Shown one piece after another: positions 1 to 11,515 of a DNA stretch of 64,000 nucleotides. The notes beneath the pieces are model-generated. The model had not been told where the DNA came from, ran no database searches, and saw only the letters and a program-made list of their open reading frames with translations. This stretch comes from Powellomyces hirtus (lineage: Eukaryota; Chytridiomycota; Chytridiomycetes; Spizellomycetales; Powellomycetaceae), in the NCBI GenBank assembly GCA_025526995.1, contig JAHLKG010000002.1:310001-374000 (forward strand), written 5' to 3'. A program made the translations under genes and the position numbers. The number at the start of each line of letters is the position of its first letter. Position 1 is the first letter of the stretch.

Positions 1-3000
1 ATTACTTCTAGCGCTCATGGACGGGGGCACCTGTTTTTTGGAGATATGTTATGCATTCGAGACATGTTGTGTAATTGTTGGGAAGTCGTGTGCTGGTAGT
101 CTAATTCGGACTGTGTCTTCGGCCGTCACTTACATGCGTCAGGCTCAATTATCATTCTTAACCACGCTATGGCGGTCGTGTTCTCCTTCCAAGCCCACGA
201 GCGGCAGGTGACTCACATGAAGCATATGAAATACAAAAACCAGTTGGTCTCAGTTGGGGTATGTGTGGCAACGCTATGGAAGGAGGCGAACAGCCGAAGG
301 ATACGTTGAATGTATCGGAACAGATTGCTGATGGGATGCGTTTTGGCGGATTCCAGGAAGACGAGAACGGGATTCCGATAGTCAAAGTGTGGAACCTCGA
401 CAAACCGGACCAGACTGCGAACACCCCGGCATTGCAGCGGAGCAGCAAAATCCAGTATGGTCAGAAAGTGTTTCCGGTAACGACACTGATCCCCGTCTGA
501 ACGATGCTCGGAATGGATTGTCGATCCAGCGTCCCTGTGAAAACCTCACAATGCTCTCTAGGTCACTGCATTGGCGGTACTGGAAAACATGACCCAAGTA
601 GCTATCGGCTTGGAAAATGGGGTGGTCGTTCTGATCCGTGGTGACATCTCCCGAGATCGTTTCACAAAGTCCAAGATCATACATGAAGGAAGTGAGATGA
701 TTACAGGTATAGCGCTTGCTATCTTGCGACTGTCTAGCGATCCTAGATAGGAAGTAATTGCTTCATCATCAAGGACTGGGCTTCTACGAGGATGGAAAAA
801 GGACAGTCCTGTATATTGTCACATTAGCCCGGATCTTGACATGTGATACTTCAAATAAGGATACCAAGGTATGGTCCTTCTTCGTCGGACACCAACGAGA
901 CAGGGACCAACATATGTTTTGAACGTTCTGCAGCAAATCCTGGAGGAGCAGGGAGGCGATCTGGACACGGTGCTAGTCACGCCGAATGAGACGCACCAGG
1001 AGATTGTTGTGGGTCGGAAGGAGGTCAGCACTTTAATGACACCCCACATTGCAAGGGATACATGCGTCTAACAGACACAATCTAAGGCAGTATACTTTTA
1101 TGGCTTAGATGGACGCGGGCCATGTTCCGTGATTGAAGGTGCGGAAGGCTGGTTCACAAAAGCCCCAAGATTCTTGTCTGATTCAGGCTGCTGTTTAGGT
1201 CAAAAGACATCTCTGACCTGGTTTCGCAATTACCTTGCCGTTGTCACACGCGAAACCACAACCGTGAGAGCTGCTCCCAATTCGGCGCTCGTTGACTATG
1301 TTGATAAGGAGAACAGTTCTGTTGTGGAGGCCGAGGCACTCGAGACGTCCCCGGGGACGGTGCTGACATTGTATGATTTGAAGAACAAGTTCGTGGCATA
1401 CACGGGAACATTTGGGGGAGGTGGACTCAGGGTACAGCCGATAAAAGCTGTTTTGAGTGAGTGGGGCGAGCTCTTTGTCATCACTGGAGACCACAAGGTA
1501 TGCTTCATAGCGAATGTGCTCTTCATATTGCTGGAGGTATTCACGGACAGTGCCCCATCAGATGTATCGCCTGCAGGAAAAAGACATGGACACGAAACTG
1601 GACATACTGTTCAAAAAGAACATGTACACTCTTGCCATCAACCTTGTCTCTTCCACGCCAAGCATACCTTCCGCAGATGTCGGCAGTCCCGATGCCATCA
1701 ATGTCCCCAACCCAGTCGCCACCAACGAGTATGACTACGGCACTGTGGTAGAAATCTACAAACGATATGGCGACTGGCTCTATTCTAAGAGCGAGTACGA
1801 CCAAGCCATCCAGCAGTATCTGCATACGATTGGGCATCTGGAACCATCCTACGTCATCCGCAAGTTCCTGGACGCTCAGCGGATCCACAATTTGACATCG
1901 TACCTGCAAGCCTTGCACGAGCAAGGTTTGGCCAACGCGGACCACACCACGCTGCTGCTCAACTGCTACACCAAACTGAAAGACGTGAAACGCCTAGACG
2001 AGTTTATCAAAACAGAGAAAGAAATCAAATTTGATGTCGAAACCGCCATTCGCGTGTGTCGACAGGGAGGATACTACGACCACGCCCTCTGGCTCACGAA
2101 AAAGTTCCAGGAAAACGACTGGTACCTCCGTATTCAGATCGAGGATTTGAAGCAATATGCGGAGACGGTCAAGTTTCTTGACACATTGGATCCGCGCGAA
2201 GTCATCCGCGCGCTGGCCCGCTATGGATACGTCCTCGTCACCGAAATGCCCGCTGACATGACCGAAGTCCTACTCAAGCTGTGCACAACGCCGATAGAAG
2301 TAGGCAAGAGCCCGGCGTGGCCGGAAGACTTTTTGCATCTCTATGTCAACCGCACCGAATGGTGCGTCACGTTCCTGGAACGACTGCTTCAGAAGCGCTG
2401 GGGTGTGATTGTTGGTGGGAAAGGGAAGGGTAAAGGTGCAGAGGTACCCCCGGCTGCTGAACCGGCGGAAGAAGATGTTCGAGATACCGAGAGCAAGAAG
2501 GCGGTGTGCAATACCCTTCTGGAATTGTACTTGTGTGGTGGGCAGATATCGGCCAACAGTCCGTCAGAGGAGGTAATGATTGAGGTCTTAGCTAGTTGGT
2601 GAGCGGGTGACAAGGGCGCTAAGCAAGGTCTTGCACTAGGCCAGCAACCCGATCGATGACGCGACATGCCTGCGATGGCGGAGTAATGCTGACGACCTTC
2701 TGCGTAACAAAAACGTGAGATTATTTGCATCATTCCATTTGGTACATGTGCATGGTCTAACGTTGAGTTTGGGTAGGCGAGCTACGATATCAATCACGCC
2801 TTAGTGCTTTGCAAAATGCAGGACTTTGGCAACGGCATTTTGTATCTTTACGAACGCATGTCGTTGTACGTCTCATGATTCCGATGCGAGTTGCATTCCT
2901 TCGATATGTCTACTCACTCATATGGTGCATGTCGTTTGCGTAGGCACAAGGACATTTTACAACAGCATATGGATGCGGAAGACTTTGCCAGTGTCATTGC

Positions 3001-3918
3001 GACATGTAAAACATACGGGTATGTGCTGCATGTATTAACCAAACAGCCGAGACGAGGAGTTTCTTCTCATGGTTTTGCTTGCATAGTGACGCGGATCCAA
3101 GTCTCTGGACGCAGTCGCTGGCCTTCTTTGCCGAAAGAGGCACTGGGTTAGGCGGGCCCGACCCACAAGCTGAACTTTTGGAAGTCCTTGGGCAGATCGA
3201 CAAGAAGAACCTGTTGCCGCCGTTACAGGTGATTCAGATCCTGGCGCGGAACTCGTCTGTAACCATCGGCATGGTGAAGGATTACATCAAGCGCCGGGTG
3301 GAAGCGGAGAGAAAGAGCATTGATGAGGTACAAGTCGGCGACGAGGGGGTTGTGCGCGATTCGTTGCTAAATTTGGGTCTCTGTCTTTGTGCTAGTCTCA
3401 GAAGCTCATCACCAGCTACCGCGACGAGACAAAGAAAATGAAGGAGCAGATTGAGGATCTACAAACAAAGTGAGTAACTGATCCCTGCTGTGCATATGAT
3501 AGCTCGAAACAACACTTCTGATGATTTGCGAAATTGTTTCTGCCAGACCCGTCATCTTTCAAGTTACGAAATGCGAGCTTTGCAAGCAGCCGCTCGAGTT
3601 GCCAACTGTCCACTTTCTGTGCAAGCATTCGTATCATCAACGATGTCTTGGCGACGCCGACCAAGAATGTCCTCGCTGCGCGCCGGAACATCGCATGATC
3701 CAGGATCTTATTCGCACACAGGAAGCCAGTGCAGGGCGCCACGATGTGTTTTTGCACAAGGTATTTTTTAGAAAGACCCTTGCATATGGTATGCGGACGG
3801 TGTTGCTAATAGCAGCCTTCTCTTCCCAATTCAGCTCGAGAAAACAGAGGACCGCTTCGGGCTCATTGCAGAGTGGTTCAGCAAAAACGCATTCTCTACA
3901 ATAAAGCTAGCAGACTGA
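1..3918 (+). CDS. VPS11: Vacuolar protein sorting protein 11 (HOPS/CORVET core subunit), 5' end outside window
   Basis: Vps11 (Pep5) is a core subunit of the HOPS and CORVET tethering complexes, which act in late endosome and vacuole fusion. The first bases already encode the N-terminal beta-propeller (GRGHLFFGD, then HERQVTHMKHMKYKNQLVS near 195-255), so only a few dozen codons are missing on the left. Further propeller exons follow (KVWNLDKPDQ near 385, IGLENGVVVLIRGD near 605, GLDGRGPC near 1105). The alpha-solenoid lies at about 1580-3400 (YGDWLYSKSEYDQAIQQYL, AIRVCRQGGYYDHALWL). A coiled coil comes next, then a C-terminal RING-H2 (CELCKQP ... CKHSYHQRC ... CPRC) at about 3570-3690. The last exon starts after CAG at 3834 and ends in TGA at 3916-3918. 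About ten short introns interrupt the gene. Domain order matches the family throughout; exact splice sites in the first 1.2 kb are less certain. Confidence 0.95.
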
Positions 3919-3994
3919 CAAACATCGAATATGCCCTACACTAGATTACCTCCATCTAACCCTAACTTGCTGATTTTGTACATGAATCTTTTGT

Positions 3995-4785
3995 TTATAC
4001 ATTGGGCCTTGCCGCTTCGCGTTCTTTGTACAGTGCTTCTACCCATGATTTTACCGTTGGATGGCTGAACTTTCCTCTTGTGGATTCGAAAAAAGTGTCA
4101 AGCCGTTTATCCTTGTGGCCTGCAAATACAGTGGTCAAACAGAATGACTACATACAATCCTGGTGACCCAACACGAGGTACAAAGGAGGCAACTCACGTT
4201 TTTCGTACTCCACAGCCTGCACAATCATCTCAAACTTATCCAAATCCTTGCAATACAACGCTTCCGGTGTCGCAGCCGCCTCGTATTCCTCCCACAGCGC
4301 TTTAATTTCCAGCGCTTCCGGCGTGGCCCCCAGCAGGGACACCAGCTCCTCCATACCGTCTCGCTCGAGTTTGTATTTCTCGTCCTTGGACACGCCACTA
4401 TGCGGGGTAATGTCGCCCGCAATTGACTCGGCTAGGTCGTGGACTAGCGCCATCTTGGTCAGTCGTGTGCGGTCTAGACTGCTGTCGGTTGTGAGGAGTG
4501 CGAGGACGGCCTACTTCGTGGTGCGGGTTGAGTCGAGCCTCAACGGTGTATATACCTAGCTGCAACCCTCCGAAGATGCCCCTTACCATTCTGTGCATAT
4601 GGTCTCCGATTGATTCTGCGTCGGGGATCCCGTTGTCTATCCAACCCGTTCTTTTCGTTCGCTAAAATTGTGACGGTATGCGGTCTCAGAGGAGAAGGTT
4701 TATGACAAATGAACACGACTACGGTATTTGCCTTGAGGTTCTCTATCACATGCAGGAACTTCAGCATCCCTTCTGGAGACGACAT
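3995..4785 (-). CDS. HDDC2: HD-domain 5'-deoxynucleotidase, HDDC2 / YGK1 family
   Basis: Members of this family are metal-dependent HD-domain phosphohydrolases that dephosphorylate deoxynucleoside 5'-monophosphates. The start is MSSPEGMLKFLHVIENL at 4785. The following exons give RTGWIDNGIPDAESIGDHMHRM, then AVLALLTTDSSLDRTRLTKMALVHDLAESIAGD, with the family's histidines (GDHMHRM) and the HD pair (VHDLAE) in place. The C-terminal exon (DTFFESTRGKFSHPTVKSW) is the conserved HDDC2 ending, and stop TAA is at 3995-3997. The gene converges on VPS11, whose stop lies 76 bases away. Alignment of the first junction to the family favours a GC-AG intron (4662-4731); a GT donor nine bases further in would add three residues. 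Total length is about 200 residues, as usual for the family. Confidence 0.9.
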
Positions 4786-4996
4786 AGTCACAGGTTGTGT
4801 GTATGTGAGTAGTGTTCTAGAATGGTGATTTGCGTAGGGTTAAGCTGAAGAATCTGTGTTCGAAATTTTGTTCGAAATTCTTGATATCGTAATTTGCCAC
4901 GAACAAGACGCGTTGGAACTTTCGGTTTGGCGTAACTCTGCTTGGCTGGGACCAAATACTATCAAATTAGTCACGGAGAATATCACATTCCCAAAG

Positions 4997-7900
4997 ATGA
5001 TGCGAGCTCCCTCCGTCGTGGGCAGCGACGATGGAGACAGTATCCGCTATGTTGAGTCCAACCAGTAATGTCACAATACACACCTCGTCTTCTCTAAATC
5101 CCGTCACTCATATCTGAACATCACCCAGTCCCGACGACGCTCTCGGCTTCGACGCCGACTTGAGCAAAGTCACCGTGACCGCATATGACATGCTTATGCC
5201 ACGAGCAGCGGAGGGGTCTGGCAGGAGGGTGGGATGGAGTTCAAGACCGTCCAGCGCCGGGACCACGCGTGGGATGCAACGGCCGGCAACGCCGACGGCT
5301 GCAGCGGCAAAGATTTTGTATCCGGGCGATAAGACGAGGCCGAGGTTCTTGCTGGATATCTTGCATTATTTGAAAGCGGAGATTAAACGGCTTGGGGCGG
5401 ATGGGTTCGTACTGCGGCTATGGCTGACATCCACGCTGCCGGGAGAGCGTCTCTGATAGCTGTCGGATTGGATGTAGGGCGCAGCCGGGAGATGCGAGGC
5501 GGCTGCAAGTATATAGAGAAGTGTTTGGTAAGCTCTTGATCCGTCAGCTATTGTGACCTGGGCTTTGATCCGGTCGAGGCTGATTTTGGCCATCGTTGTC
5601 TGGCAGACCGCTTCATCGGAGAATTCAAGACGTACGAGCCGCTCTTGAGCGACGTGAAGCGTGAATACGAGTTGGCACTCGAGTCTTTGCAGACTCAGCT
5701 AAATGCATTGTATCCATCAGTCGTAAGTTCCATCCAGCGCGTATATGTACTGAGATTCATTGCCATTAACCAGTCATCCTACGTGTAGAGCCAATTGGCA
5801 GTGCAGAAACATGCGGCTGCACAGACCCTGGACGCTGTAAAGGAAAATGCAACGCGGGCGATTGAGGCGCAGATGTAGGTACACTTTGGTGGTAATTATC
5901 TTGTGCAGCATCTTTATGACAGCTAATGATCCGTTTTGCATGGGATGTGCCGCATAGGCAGGCCAATCACGACCTCCAAAGAAAGTGCACTCTCATAGAC
6001 GCAGAGTTGGAGAGTCTACGGCACCAGCACTCCAAGGTCACCGTCGAGCTTCAGCGGCGGGATGCACGCAGCGAGGTAAAGGAACAGTCTCTAGCTCATG
6101 ACACAAAGCTTCTGTGAATCAAGCGAAACGAGACACACATTTGTGTATTGCACTCTCAAACTGATTTTTGATCGTTAGTATAGGAATACGTGTCATCCAA
6201 GGTAGCCGAGATACGCTCGGAGATGCACACTTTGGAGCGGAACTACCAAGAAGAATTGCGTGTGAAGGATGTGACGATAGCGGAGCTACAGCGTGGTTTA
6301 CGCAAAGGTCAACAAATGTGGACCCCATGAGTATTATGTTGCGCAAACTGATCCTTTCATCCTCCAGTGCACGAAGAGAAAGCCGCGAAAACTGCAGCGA
6401 TGGAGGCACTGGAACGTACATTTTCCGGAGCTGTCACACAAGCAGAACTGCAAGCAGTCATAAATGACTTGAGCGCGGAAAAGAAAGAAAACTTTGAGCT
6501 GCGGCTGCAAGTAGAGTTGGAGGTTTGTAATCAAAACCAACTGAAGCCTTAGTGCGCAGTTCGGATTTCCTGATTCGCATTTCTGACAGGCTGCAGCCAA
6601 GCGGCGTGTCGAAGAGGAACTTAAAGTCACGCAGCACGCTCTAAAGCGAGAGCAAGACGACAAGGTATTAGAATCATCTGCAACCGTCGAAATGGTCCTT
6701 TGTAAACTGCATGTTGACTCTCCATAGTACCCAGATTGGGAGTACGTCGAATCAAGATGTCCATCGGGGATCCATCAGTGGGAGGTCATGTGCAAAGATA
6801 AGGACTACAATGACTCCATTGTCCTGCTAATAAGAGAAGTCATACGGGTGTGTTCCTATTTGGGGATGCTGTGTGTGATGAGTGCATTGAAAATGCTCAT
6901 TGCTTTGATCTATTCAACAGGCGCATGCTGCGAAAGGCTCCAGTCGTGGTGCGGATACTAGCCAAATGGGGTATGTCGACTGTCGCTTGCAGTGAGGAGG
7001 TGGTCCAACTTTTCATAATCTCTCATTTGGCATGCTCAGATACACGGATACCGAGCCGCGATTCTTCGTTGGGTTGGGCATGAGCGCGACTGTTCCTAAG
7101 CATCTCAGGTATGCGATACATCTCATGAAAGCTCATAATTTGTCCAGATTTGTAACGGAGGGTGCATTAATAACAGATACAAGGGAAAGATTCGAAACCG
7201 TCAGATATCACGCAAGAACCTCTGTCTTCTCATACGCGACATCTGGACTGCTAAAGCCGTCCATGACTCTACCGAAGGTGCCAAAGCGAAGCGTGGGTTC
7301 CAGCGGTCAACGGTATGCCGCAAACTTATTTGGTCCTGCGCTCAAATATGCTCGCTTAAACATGTCTTGTATTCAGCTGGCAGATTTCTTGTATGCATAC
7401 CTCAAGAAGCGCTTCGGCACGCAGGAGATTATAGCAGAATTTGGATACAACATTCATGAAGCATGCAAGAAGCATCAGTTTCAGAGCGTAGAGTGTCTTT
7501 TATTTTTCAACATCTTGACCGGTATGACGTATTGTATTAGATCGATGTCGCCGTAACTGACGCAGCTGTTCGATGATGATAGATTCACTCGACGAACAAG
7601 TCTACCATCACCAGTCGCATATGATAGAGCGGCTGAAAGATGTTCTCTATCGATTGGACGTGGACCTTCATGAGGGGAAAGCCCGCGGCATTGTTCCCAA
7701 AAAGAACGTGATGATTGCTTTGAAGCACTACTGGCCAATGAAAAGCGAGACGCAGATTCAGCAGCTCAGTCATGTACGCTTCGAGCTTGCTAGGCTCATT
7801 GAAGTTAGTTATTGCAGCGCTGGATTGTCTTACTAATTGAGACTTTTGCAGGCGCTAGATGCAGATCAGCCTGGAGGAAATCTGACGTATCGATGGCTGT

Positions 7901-8469
7901 TTCAAAACGAAGCAGATTGCATGTTCCTGGTATGCTGTCTTCTCAGCAAATGTTTCCCATCAACGCAGTTTGACCTTTTTCCTTCTCATTGCAGGATATA
8001 GTGCGCGAACAGGAAATGGAAATGCGAGAGAAGTATGTCACCGGCCTGACAGTAAGTAACATCTTCTTGAACTGTGCGCCACTCTTCGTCAAGACTAAAG
8101 AGATTGACTTTACGCAGGATTTGTTCTGTACATCCTTGCGGCTAGAGTCACAGAAAGAGCGGACAAGAGACTCTATACAAACATTCCGCCTTACGACTCT
8201 GGACTATACGCGTGGCATCACACGATTTGACCCGACCAAACCAAAACCTGACGTTGACAAGTTGCTCTCAAGGGGTTTCGGACTACCTTTTGCGCAGCTC
8301 AAAAGTAGGACAGCTGTTGAAGTGTCTACTTTCCTGAAGGTATGTCATTCAACTCGAAAAGCCTGTTTTGAATCTTATGAGTTATTTTGTGTTTACACTT
8401 TCCTCTTCGTCTTTCGCGGAATGAAAGAACATTGGTCGCGGCGTGATATATCATGGCCCTATAGAATGA
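4997..8469 (+). CDS. TSNAXIP1-like coiled-coil protein (probable flagellar/ciliary function)
   Basis: The N-terminal part matches the translin-associated factor X-interacting protein 1 domain: PRFLLDILHYLKAEIKRLG (5340-5395), the exon ending LQVYREVFGK, then IGEFKTYEPLLSDVKREYE (5610-5670). A long coiled coil follows across several exons (about 5800-6660), and then a conserved distal block, FFVGLGMSATVPKHLR, near 7060-7110. The tail (ALDADQPGGNLTYRWLF, then DYTRGITRFDPTKPKPDVDKLL) reaches a stop at 8467-8469. In animals this family is expressed in testis and ciliated tissue; a flagellar role here is inference, supported by the dynein intermediate chain gene 4 kb downstream. The start at 4997 is the first ATG of the open frame leading into the first splice site. 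There are ten or more introns, so the exact exon structure between 6120 and 7030 is uncertain. The family call is good for the N-terminus and moderate for the whole. Confidence 0.75.
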
Positions 8470-9189
8470 AGCAACAAGGAAGTCAATTGTTTTAAATAGC
8501 CGCTTCGTAACACGTAAAGGACGAGTAATCCCGGTGGCTATGCTTCTGCGAGCAAAACTCCGCCCACATCGCGTCAGTCACGTGGCTTCGCTACGCCACG
8601 TCTTCTTATTGGCTTGATTTCTTTTAGTCCGCGAGTCGCCGAGTATAAAAACGGAAGACGAGCGGCATCTCCTCTCTGTTCGCTAAAAAGCATCGAGCGC
8701 AGCCACAGTGTTGGTCTGACTTTTTGTCGATAGATCAGCATTGCCAGGAACCTAACGGGTTCTCCGCGCTCAAGATAAATGATAATGTGATCCTTATAGG
8801 AAGTGGTCTCGACGCTTTGGCGACTGAGATGACCACGCTCCGATGGGTCACTACATCTCTTTATCGTCGATAAATGTTCCATTCAATGTTACGAATTGAG
8901 TGTACAATCTGTACGGTCATGTGCGAATGTATGAGTGATAATCCTGCCCATCGGCTTCCTGCGGTGTTCATTGTGGACCGCTGTTCGCTCGCGACATGAT
9001 AGGACATACGTTCCGAAGTCTACTGCCCACTATGAAATACTACTGCAGTCCATCCTACATGACCGTCGATCCACTCGCTCGCTAGCTAGCCGGAGCATGG
9101 TTACGGGGCATCTTTCAAATTGTTGCAGCGGTACCTTCACGATGTGATGCTTTGCGCAGGGAGAACCTCGCCGTGCTGAGATATAGCAG
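8470..9189. other. Intergenic, about 720 bp, convergent gene ends
   Basis: This lies between the TSNAXIP1-like stop and the helicase stop. I see no conserved reading frame. A perfect 7-base inverted repeat (ACGTGGC ... GCCACGT, 8-base loop) sits at 8579-8600 and contains a CACGTG box. A TATAAAA motif is at about 8644. The stretch 8650-8880 has mixed composition and could in principle hold a non-coding RNA, but no family signature was recognised. Confidence 0.4.
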
Positions 9190-11340
9190 TCATGAGCAAT
9201 CCTGTACAATCACACCGTTGTTCGGGCGCCTTACCTCAAAGAACCATTCCATTATTCCTTTGAGGAAAGGGTCGCCGCGTTCTATGGTTTCGCTATCGCA
9301 AATCAAACACACATGCCTCTTGGCTCTCGTGATGGCGACGTTAAGTCGTCTTGATTCCTTCAGGAAGCCCACATTGGCGTCCGGATTAGATCTGACAAGA
9401 GAGATAATAATGGCTTCCTTTTCACGGCCCTGGAAACCGTCGACGGAGCCAACCTCAACAAGCTCTCCTCCGTTAAGCTCTCGGACCATGGACTTGATGA
9501 GAGCAACTTGGCCATTATATGGCGAGATAATAGCAATGTCCGCGGCACGGACACCCGCAGCCAGAAGGGTCTTCAAGTACGCTTGAACGAGGGCGGCTTC
9601 GCCCTGGTTGTACCGAGATTCGCCGTCCTCCGCAACATTCTCCCAAATATCACAACCCGCTGTGTCAACCAGCATAAGTGATGTGGCCGTTTCATCAGTC
9701 TTTTGTATGCCGGCTAGGTCACAAAGAAGGCGCTGCCGCACAGCGTCATGGGATTTTAGACGGCCTTCGTACATGGCGCCGGAAGACCAATTCATAATCG
9801 AATCGTGCATTCGATATTGCGTGTCAAGGAGGACTTTGACTCCCTCGCCATGGCTGTGGAGAAGGTTGTCAAACACGCTTCGTTCGAACCCTTTCGCAGT
9901 CGCATCTGGGCACTTGACGGTAGGCGGAAGCTGTTTGTGATCTCCAGCAAGGATCGCCTTTGGTGCCTGCAGCAAAGCGATCCACGTCTCGGGCTCGAGA
10001 GCTTGAGTGGCCTCGTCGATAACAGCGACGTCGAACGGTTTGGCAAATCGAACGTTCTTACCACCCGCTCCATTCAACGTGCACAGTACAACGTTTGCAC
10101 CATCGATGAGCGCCCGGATCGCGCCCTTTTCGCGCTGCTTCAGGTCTTTTCGCAAGTCCCGGTTCTGTTGCCACAGAGTCTTTCGCTCGCTGCGTGACTT
10201 TGTCTTTCCTATTTTCTTCAGATTTGCGTCTATCTCTGCTCGGATGTCCAGCACCAGAGCCGCAGCGTCTGACGTTTTAAGTTGGACATCCAGTGTCGCT
10301 TCCAGACAGGCAGGGAGAACACGCGCCGGATGCCCGATGCGGATCAAGGACAAGCGAGATGGAGCCAGGCGTTCTACGATGTTATCTGAGAGGATGATTG
10401 ATCAGACATCTGGGCGAAAGGCGGAGGCTACGACAATAACGCGCGCCGTACCCACAGATATATTGCTGGGCCCACAGACCAAAACCCTCATGCCCTTCTT
10501 GACAAACTGTCGAATGACTTCTACAATCGTTTCAGTTTTTCCCGTGCCGGGCGGTCCGTGGATCAACGCGCATTCTTGCGCACGCTGAGCAAACACCACC
10601 GCATTCTTCTGACTATTGTTCAAGTTCTCGTTGAACATCTGCAATTCATCCTCATCGTCCGGTGCGCGGAATGATGGTTCCCGGCCTTCGAGGAGAACTT
10701 GAAACAGTGGTGAGAGGGTATTGGTCTCAACGTGCGTTTGCAGAGCAGAGAGTGCATCGCCCATTCGTGCATATGAGATATCGTTCGCCAGCTTGTTGCT
10801 GTGGTTTGGGACGTTGAGATGTTGAGATGGGTTGTTTCCGGAAAGAAAGATCACATCCAGAAGAGCCGCTCACATTCGGAACACTTTTCCTTCCAGCCCA
10901 CCCTCAATGTCATCCTTGAAAGCAATTGTGATGCGAGTCTCCTCGAGCTTGGTAAGAACACCCTCGCACGAAGCCGGTTCCCCGTCGTCCCCGCCCTTCT
11001 TTTTCGCTGCCCCTTTGCCACTGCCTTCTATGATTCCAACAACGTCGCCGACGCGCATGGAATGAGGGGGCAGAGGCGAGGAGTCGCGTTCAAATTCGGC
11101 CAGCACCTTGCCCCCAAGACCGGTGCGAGTCGCTGTGACTCTCATGCTGAGCAAGCACAGTCCCCGCTTTTGCAGGGAAGTCGGGGCAAGATGGGCGATG
11201 TTTGTTCGGGTCTGATCGATTTCGTAGGCCCGCTCAAGAGCGAGAAGCGAGGCCATCCGCGCAAGGTGCGCGGCAGGGTCTCTCACGCCAGACTTCTTCT
11301 GCAAGTCTGACTTTACCGTTGCATTTGTGGCAGCGGCCAT
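9190..11340 (-). CDS. HCS1: Upf1-like SF1B DNA/RNA helicase, HCS1 / IGHMBP2 family
   Basis: This is a superfamily 1B 5'-3' helicase of the Hcs1/SMUBP-2 type, linked to DNA polymerase alpha in yeast and to ribosome-associated RNA in animals. The N-terminal beta-barrel region runs from the ATG at 11340 (LARMASLLALERA; GDVVGI near 11040). Walker A is GPPGTGKTETIVEV (about 10540-10560), motif Ia is CGPSNISV, motif II is VIDEATQALEPE (about 10000), motif III is AGDHKQLPPT. Motifs V and VI (VGSVDGFQGREKEAII, NVAITRAKRHVC) lie at about 9320-9470. Two introns are needed: near 10860, and one joining ...GPSNISV to DNIVERLAPSRLSLIRIGHPAR at about 10395-10462. The protein is roughly 680 residues, the length of yeast Hcs1. 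It stops shortly after the helicase core, so the R3H and AN1 zinc finger domains of animal IGHMBP2 are absent. It is divergent from homoserine kinase, with 175 bp between the start codons. Confidence 0.93.
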
Positions 11341-11515
11341 TGTTTAAACTGAGTGTTTCTTTTTTGTTTTCCGGTGGGGTTCGGTCTGTGACGCTCCGGA
11401 AGGCATCGAGCAAATCGCGCTTCCTATCTGATCTAAATCATCATCGTCGCGCCACGATCAATCTCGCAGTCCTATGGCCAAAATCATTTCCTGTTCACCA
11501 TTCACACTTCCAAGA

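Noticed and set aside
8785..8805. A TGATCCTTATAGGAAG string resembling part of U3 snoRNA box A.
   Set aside because: The surrounding C, D and B boxes and the usual downstream hinge are missing, and the match is only a few bases.
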